This document shows positions 6,717-10,526 of a stretch of DNA of 10,526 nt, piece after piece. The position numbers and the translations under genes are program-made. Each line of letters opens with the position of its first letter. The first letter of the stretch is position 1. The stretch is taken from NCBI GenBank assembly GCA_030040395.1, contig JASHTU010000401.1, positions 1 to 10,526 of the forward strand. The letters run 5' to 3'. The notes beneath the pieces are model-generated. The model had not been told where the DNA came from, did not search any database, and saw only the letters and a list, made by a program, of their open reading frames with translations. The stretch comes from Acidobacteriaceae bacterium (GTDB lineage Bacteria > Acidobacteriota > Terriglobia > Terriglobales > Acidobacteriaceae).

Positions 6717-9700
6717 ATGGCAATTTTCCATTCATCTCATCGGCAGGCGGCGGCTTCGGTGGCGAGGACAACGATTCGCCGCGCAGCCCGCAAGTCGGTC
6801 CCAACCGTGGCGTCGCTCCTTCTGTTGTTTGCGGCGTTGACCGCGCCGCGCGCGCGGGCGCAGTCCACCTTCGGCAGCATCCGGGGCACGGTGCAGGACG
6901 CCTCGGGCGCGGTCATTCCCGGCGCTACCATCGTGGCGCAGTCGCTGGACGAAAACGGGCAGTGGAAGACCACCTCGGGCGCGGACGGCGAGTTCGTCTT
7001 CGAGAACCTGACGGCCGGACACTATAAGCTGATCGCGCATCATGACGGCTTTTCCGACGCCATGATTGCGTCCGCCGCGCTCGAAGCGCGACAGGAACTG
7101 CGGCTTCCCATCACGCTCAGCATCGCCGCAAACACCACCACGGTGGAAGTCGAGGCCGGCGGCCAACTGATCAACACCGAAAACGGAACGGTCAGCGACA
7201 CGGTTTCAAACCAGGATCTCACCCAGTTGCCGATGAACTCCCGGGCCGTTTCCAGCAGCCCGCTCGCCGGCCTTGCGCTTTCGCCCAGCGTGGTCACCGA
7301 CAGCCAGGGCAATATTTCGGTAGGCGGCGCTACGGCGGCCCAGTCCGGCTTTTCCGTGGACGGCATCTCCACCGCCAACGTTCGCGCCAACGGCGCTCTC
7401 CATGACGCCTACCCCTCGGAAGAGGGAATCTCCGAGACCAAGGTTACGGCCTTCAACAACAACGCCGAGTTCGCGCAGATCGGCGACGTGACCTTCACCA
7501 CCAAGAGCGGGACCGCCCAATGGCACGGCAGCGCGTTCGAGTATTTCCAGAACGAGGCGCTGGACTCCACAATCTACGGCTTCGACTCGAAAGCGCCCAA
7601 GAACTTCAACACCTTCGGAGGCAGTCTCGGCGGGCCGGTCACGATACCCCACTTATGGAACGGCAAACAAAAGAATACCTTCTTTTTCGCCGACTACGAG
7701 GGCAACCGCAAGACCACCTCAGCTCCCGAGCTCCTCCTGGTTCCAACGCAGGCGGAACGAAATGGCGATTTGAGCGCCCTGGCCGCAGTCCCGGGAACTC
7801 CGGGCGCCGTGCTCGACCCGTTCACCGGCGCCGCCTATGCGAACAACATCATTCCGGGCGGCCCGGGACACCCCTGCGCCGGTTCCATGGATTGCATCAA
7901 TCCGGTTGCGCAAGCCCTGTTGAATGGCTACTATCCGCTGCCCAATACGAATTTGAATGTAGTCAACCCCGCCTATAACTACCAGACGCTGGTTCCCATT
8001 CCGTCCAACTCGAATGGATTCGATGTGCGCATCGATCAGGTGCTCACAGCGAAGCAGCAGCTTTTCGCACGCTTCAGTTGGAAACGCGTTTTCCTCAACG
8101 AAGAGAACGACGACACCGTCATTTCGTCGGCAAACAACTTTCTGCCCAACGATCAGGCTCATGAGCAAAACCTCAGCCTTACGGTCTCCCATAACTACGT
8201 CTTCAGCCCCACCCTGCTCAATGAGTTCCGCTTCGGAGTGACCCACTTCAACGAAAACGAGACGTTCCCGATGGAAGGCGCGAACGCCATCTCCCAGCTC
8301 GGTCTGGTGTTGAATAACGGGATCAATCTGGCGGCGCACCCGACTGGCGAAGCTTTTCCGACATTCTCGTTCAGTGACGGCTCCGTCACTACGATCGGCC
8401 AAGGCAGAGTGGGAACGACCATCTCGGGAAACACGCAGTTTACCGACAATGTCACCCGCATCCTGCACCAGCATACGCTGCGCTTCGGATTGGATGCGCG
8501 CCGGGAGGTGTACAACGCCCCCATGTTCTATGCGCCGTCCGACGACTATGGCGACTTTACCTTCAACGGGTCTCTCACCAATTACTCGTTTGGCGATTTC
8601 CTCCTCGGCTTGCCGCAGACGTTCTTTGCGATCACCAGCCCGCAAATCAACGCGTTCTCCTGGCACTGGGGCGTTTACGGCCAGGACGAATGGCAGGTCA
8701 ATCCTCATCTGACCGTCAACTTCGGGCTGCGGTACGAGTTCCTGCCGGCGTTCACTGAAACTTCGGGCGACCTGGCTAGCTTCGACCCTTCCATCCAAAG
8801 CATTGTGGTTCCGGACAAGTTCTTTAAGACGGTGGCGAACAGTCCGCTTCTGACCAAGATTTATAACGGAGTTCTGGAGGGGTTCAATGGGTGCTCGCTA
8901 CCGAACAGAAATATTACGCTGGCATGCACCAACGTGGTGGGGGCCTCGAGCGACCACCTTCCGCAAGGGCTTAGGCACACGCCGCCGCGCGACTTCGATC
9001 CGCGCTTGAGCTTTGCCTATCGTCCGTGGGCCAACGACAAGACTGTGATTCGCGCCGGATTCGGTCTATTTACGGCCACCACCCTGGGTCCCATGTCGTT
9101 CAACAATGCCGGCGTCGCACTCTCGGATCTGCTCAGTTTTCCCAACTCCGTGCGTAACGGCGTTCCCGCCTTCCAGTTTCCGCAGACGTCCATTCCCGGC
9201 CTGGTGAATCTGGGCGGAGGCTCGTTTGAAGAGGGAAACGATCCTCATTTCAAAGACCCTACTTCAGCGCAATGGAACTTGACCGTAGAGCGGGCGGCGA
9301 CGGTGAACACGACGGTCCGGGTCAGTTATGTCGGCCAGGGAACTTGGCATCTTCCCATCACCGTCGATCTGAATCAGATTCCGGCGAGCGCCACACCGTA
9401 CGTACCCGCCAACGGGTGGGCCGACCCGCGTTCGCCTTATCAAAACTTCGCCATGCTGATGTACGCGCAGAGCATCGGCAACGGGAACTATGAATCGGGT
9501 ATCGTAGAGGTTGAGCATAGGACCTCTCACGGATTGTCGTTTCTGGGGAATTACACCTGGGCAAAGAACATCAGCAACGCTCAAGGCACCGACGCGCCAG
9601 TCGCCTTCTCCGGCGAAGAGCCCTATGCCGTGGAAATCGCCAATCGGTTCAATCTCCGCTACGACCGCGGCAACGTGGTGGGAACGCCAGGGCAGCGTTT

Positions 9701-10271
9701 TCTCGTGACCGGCAGTTACCAACTGCCCTATGGACCCAAGCGGCGCTGGGCCAGCGAGAGTACACTTCTGAACGGCGTGTTGGGAAGTTGGGATCTCAGC
9801 ACCGTCACCCTGATGCAATCCGGCCAGTGGCTGACGCCTACGATGAATGCTGCGGCGGATCAATCGAACACCGATTTGAACAACGAGCGATATTTGGGCG
9901 GCGCCGTGGCGCGTCCCGATTGCGTTGGCAACCCAATCCCCGCGAACAGGTCCCGGCAGGCCTATTACAACCTCAGCGCCTTCGCGTTTCCGCCCGCCAA
10001 CGCGGGACGTTTCGGCAACTGCGGCCTGGGGATATTGCAAGGCCCCGGCGAAATCGACGTGAACGCGGGTCTCGCCAAGCAGACTTCTTTCAGGGAGCAC
10101 TATCGCCTCCGCTTTGAGGCCACGTTTACCAACGTCGTCAACCATACAAACTTTGCGCCGCCGTCCCTCAACGTCAGCAACCCTTCGACCTTTGGCGCCC
10201 TTACGACCGTTCTGCCCCAGGGCCTGGGCGGTAACCGCACCGGGCAATTGGCGCTCCGGCTCGACTTCTGA
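6717..10271 (+). CDS. TonB-dependent receptor with N-terminal carboxypeptidase-regulatory-like domain (Oar-like)
   Basis: This 1184-residue outer-membrane receptor is expected to take up a large or scarce ligand using energy passed on by TonB-ExbB-ExbD, none of which is encoded here. A long basic leader (1-28) precedes the hydrophobic core LLLLFAALTA and an ARA cleavage site after residue 48. Residues about 53-135 form a CarboxypepD_reg-like beta-sandwich (GSIRGTVQDASGAVIPGATI). A plug-like domain at about 150-265 contains LPMNSR and FSVDGIST, and a long barrel runs to the C-terminus. Family-typical barrel landmarks include FGGSLGGPVTIP (300-311), TFFFADYEGNRKT (321-333), WGVYGQDEWQV and the terminal LALRLDF ending in Phe. 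The plug motif LPMNSR differs from the common LPLNGR. GGAGG (6706-6710) lies 6 nt before the ATG, which supports this start. I see no obvious TonB box. The ligand is unknown; family members are often assigned to polysaccharides or peptides. Confidence 0.93.
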   Translation: MAIFHSSHRQAAASVARTTIRRAARKSVPTVASLLLLFAALTAPRARAQSTFGSIRGTVQDASGAVIPGATIVAQSLDENGQWKTTSGADGEFVFENLTAGHYKLIAHHDGFSDAMIASAALEARQELRLPITLSIAANTTTVEVEAGGQLINTENGTVSDTVSNQDLTQLPMNSRAVSSSPLAGLALSPSVVTDSQGNISVGGATAAQSGFSVDGISTANVRANGALHDAYPSEEGISETKVTAFNNNAEFAQIGDVTFTTKSGTAQWHGSAFEYFQNEALDSTIYGFDSKAPKNFNTFGGSLGGPVTIPHLWNGKQKNTFFFADYEGNRKTTSAPELLLVPTQAERNGDLSALAAVPGTPGAVLDPFTGAAYANNIIPGGPGHPCAGSMDCINPVAQALLNGYYPLPNTNLNVVNPAYNYQTLVPIPSNSNGFDVRIDQVLTAKQQLFARFSWKRVFLNEENDDTVISSANNFLPNDQAHEQNLSLTVSHNYVFSPTLLNEFRFGVTHFNENETFPMEGANAISQLGLVLNNGINLAAHPTGEAFPTFSFSDGSVTTIGQGRVGTTISGNTQFTDNVTRILHQHTLRFGLDARREVYNAPMFYAPSDDYGDFTFNGSLTNYSFGDFLLGLPQTFFAITSPQINAFSWHWGVYGQDEWQVNPHLTVNFGLRYEFLPAFTETSGDLASFDPSIQSIVVPDKFFKTVANSPLLTKIYNGVLEGFNGCSLPNRNITLACTNVVGASSDHLPQGLRHTPPRDFDPRLSFAYRPWANDKTVIRAGFGLFTATTLGPMSFNNAGVALSDLLSFPNSVRNGVPAFQFPQTSIPGLVNLGGGSFEEGNDPHFKDPTSAQWNLTVERAATVNTTVRVSYVGQGTWHLPITVDLNQIPASATPYVPANGWADPRSPYQNFAMLMYAQSIGNGNYESGIVEVEHRTSHGLSFLGNYTWAKNISNAQGTDAPVAFSGEEPYAVEIANRFNLRYDRGNVVGTPGQRFLVTGSYQLPYGPKRRWASESTLLNGVLGSWDLSTVTLMQSGQWLTPTMNAAADQSNTDLNNERYLGGAVARPDCVGNPIPANRSRQAYYNLSAFAFPPANAGRFGNCGLGILQGPGEIDVNAGLAKQTSFREHYRLRFEATFTNVVNHTNFAPPSLNVSNPSTFGALTTVLPQGLGGNRTGQLALRLDF

Positions 10272-10526
10272 CCGCAGCGGGCAGACTCTTCGGTGAGACG
10301 CCAAAGGAGACCCCGCCCGCGCTACGCGGAAGCCATCGGCTCAGCACCGGATCTCTTTCGCCATGGCTGGCGCTGGGGAGGTCGCTCAAGTGCAGGCGTG
10401 AAATCGAACGATGCGCTGAAGTTTTGTGGCAGTCCTTTATCGGCCGCCGTTATCGCGAGACAGGCTGGATCTGCCTGGCGACGAAGTCGTGAACGCACAT
10501 CAGACTGGTTGGCGCTCACGGTCTGC
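10272..10526. other. 3' flank of the receptor gene, no supported gene
   Basis: I see no credible coding region in these 255 bp; the open frames are short, lack recognisable motifs and have no clear ribosome site. GCGGGC (10277-10282) can pair with GCCCGC (10315-10320), but the loop is about 32 nt and no T-run follows, so it is a poor terminator candidate. The region may hold the promoter of a gene beyond the window edge. Confidence 0.5.

Noticed and set aside
7719..10304. Two long minus-strand open frames (7719-8798 and 9264-10304) opposite the receptor gene
   Set aside because: Both are antisense shadows of a well-supported receptor; neither shows domain motifs or a ribosome site.
10322..10519. 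65-codon minus-strand open frame at the window end
   Set aside because: No motif, no clear ribosome site and shadow-like composition.
1..10526. CRISPR array, insertion sequence, prophage, tRNA or rRNA
   Set aside because: No regularly spaced repeat array, transposase, terminal inverted repeats, phage genes or cloverleaf was seen on either strand by eye.

Overview
The window looks like chromosomal DNA from a GC-rich, Gram-negative environmental bacterium, most likely an Acidobacteriota member. The main reason is the 1184-residue TonB-dependent receptor with an N-terminal carboxypeptidase-regulatory-like domain, a type that is greatly expanded in that phylum. An outer-membrane barrel protein with a clear signal peptide and a sigma-54 two-component system fit the same picture. 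The phylum assignment is inferred from protein style only.

Layout. Positions 2-157 (+) are the 3' end of tsaD, a universal tRNA-modification gene. It converges on a minus-strand two-component operon: a membrane histidine kinase (4577 down to 1692) followed, with an 8-bp overlap, by an NtrC-type sigma-54 response regulator (1699 down to 233). A 380-bp spacer separates the kinase from araD (minus, 5671 down to 4958), an L-ribulose-5-phosphate 4-epimerase with all its metal-binding residues. A 304-bp divergent region follows, then a small secreted beta-barrel protein (5976-6521, +) and the large TonB-dependent receptor (6717-10271, +). The last 255 bp hold no gene I can support.

How the parts may work together. 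The kinase has one N-terminal membrane helix, a PDZ-like extracytoplasmic domain, about nine more helices, GAF and PAS domains and a complete catalytic core. It should phosphorylate the co-transcribed regulator, which activates sigma-54 promoters. The spacer upstream of the kinase contains a GG-N10-GC sigma-54 promoter candidate about 20 nt before the start codon. About 190 bp further upstream is a perfect 8-bp dyad, which is the geometry expected of an autoregulated NtrC-type operon. AraD, the barrel protein and the receptor could form a sugar uptake and use neighbourhood, but only adjacency supports that.

The most structured non-coding stretch is the 195-bp gap between the barrel gene and the receptor gene. 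It holds three perfectly abutting 13-bp repeats, a second 14-bp repeat pair, six TTATA cores and a chain of overlapping hairpins ending in an intrinsic terminator. It could be a plain terminator, a repeated operator, an attenuator for the receptor, or a combination. I see no phage, CRISPR, insertion sequence, tRNA or rRNA, and no clearly new protein system.
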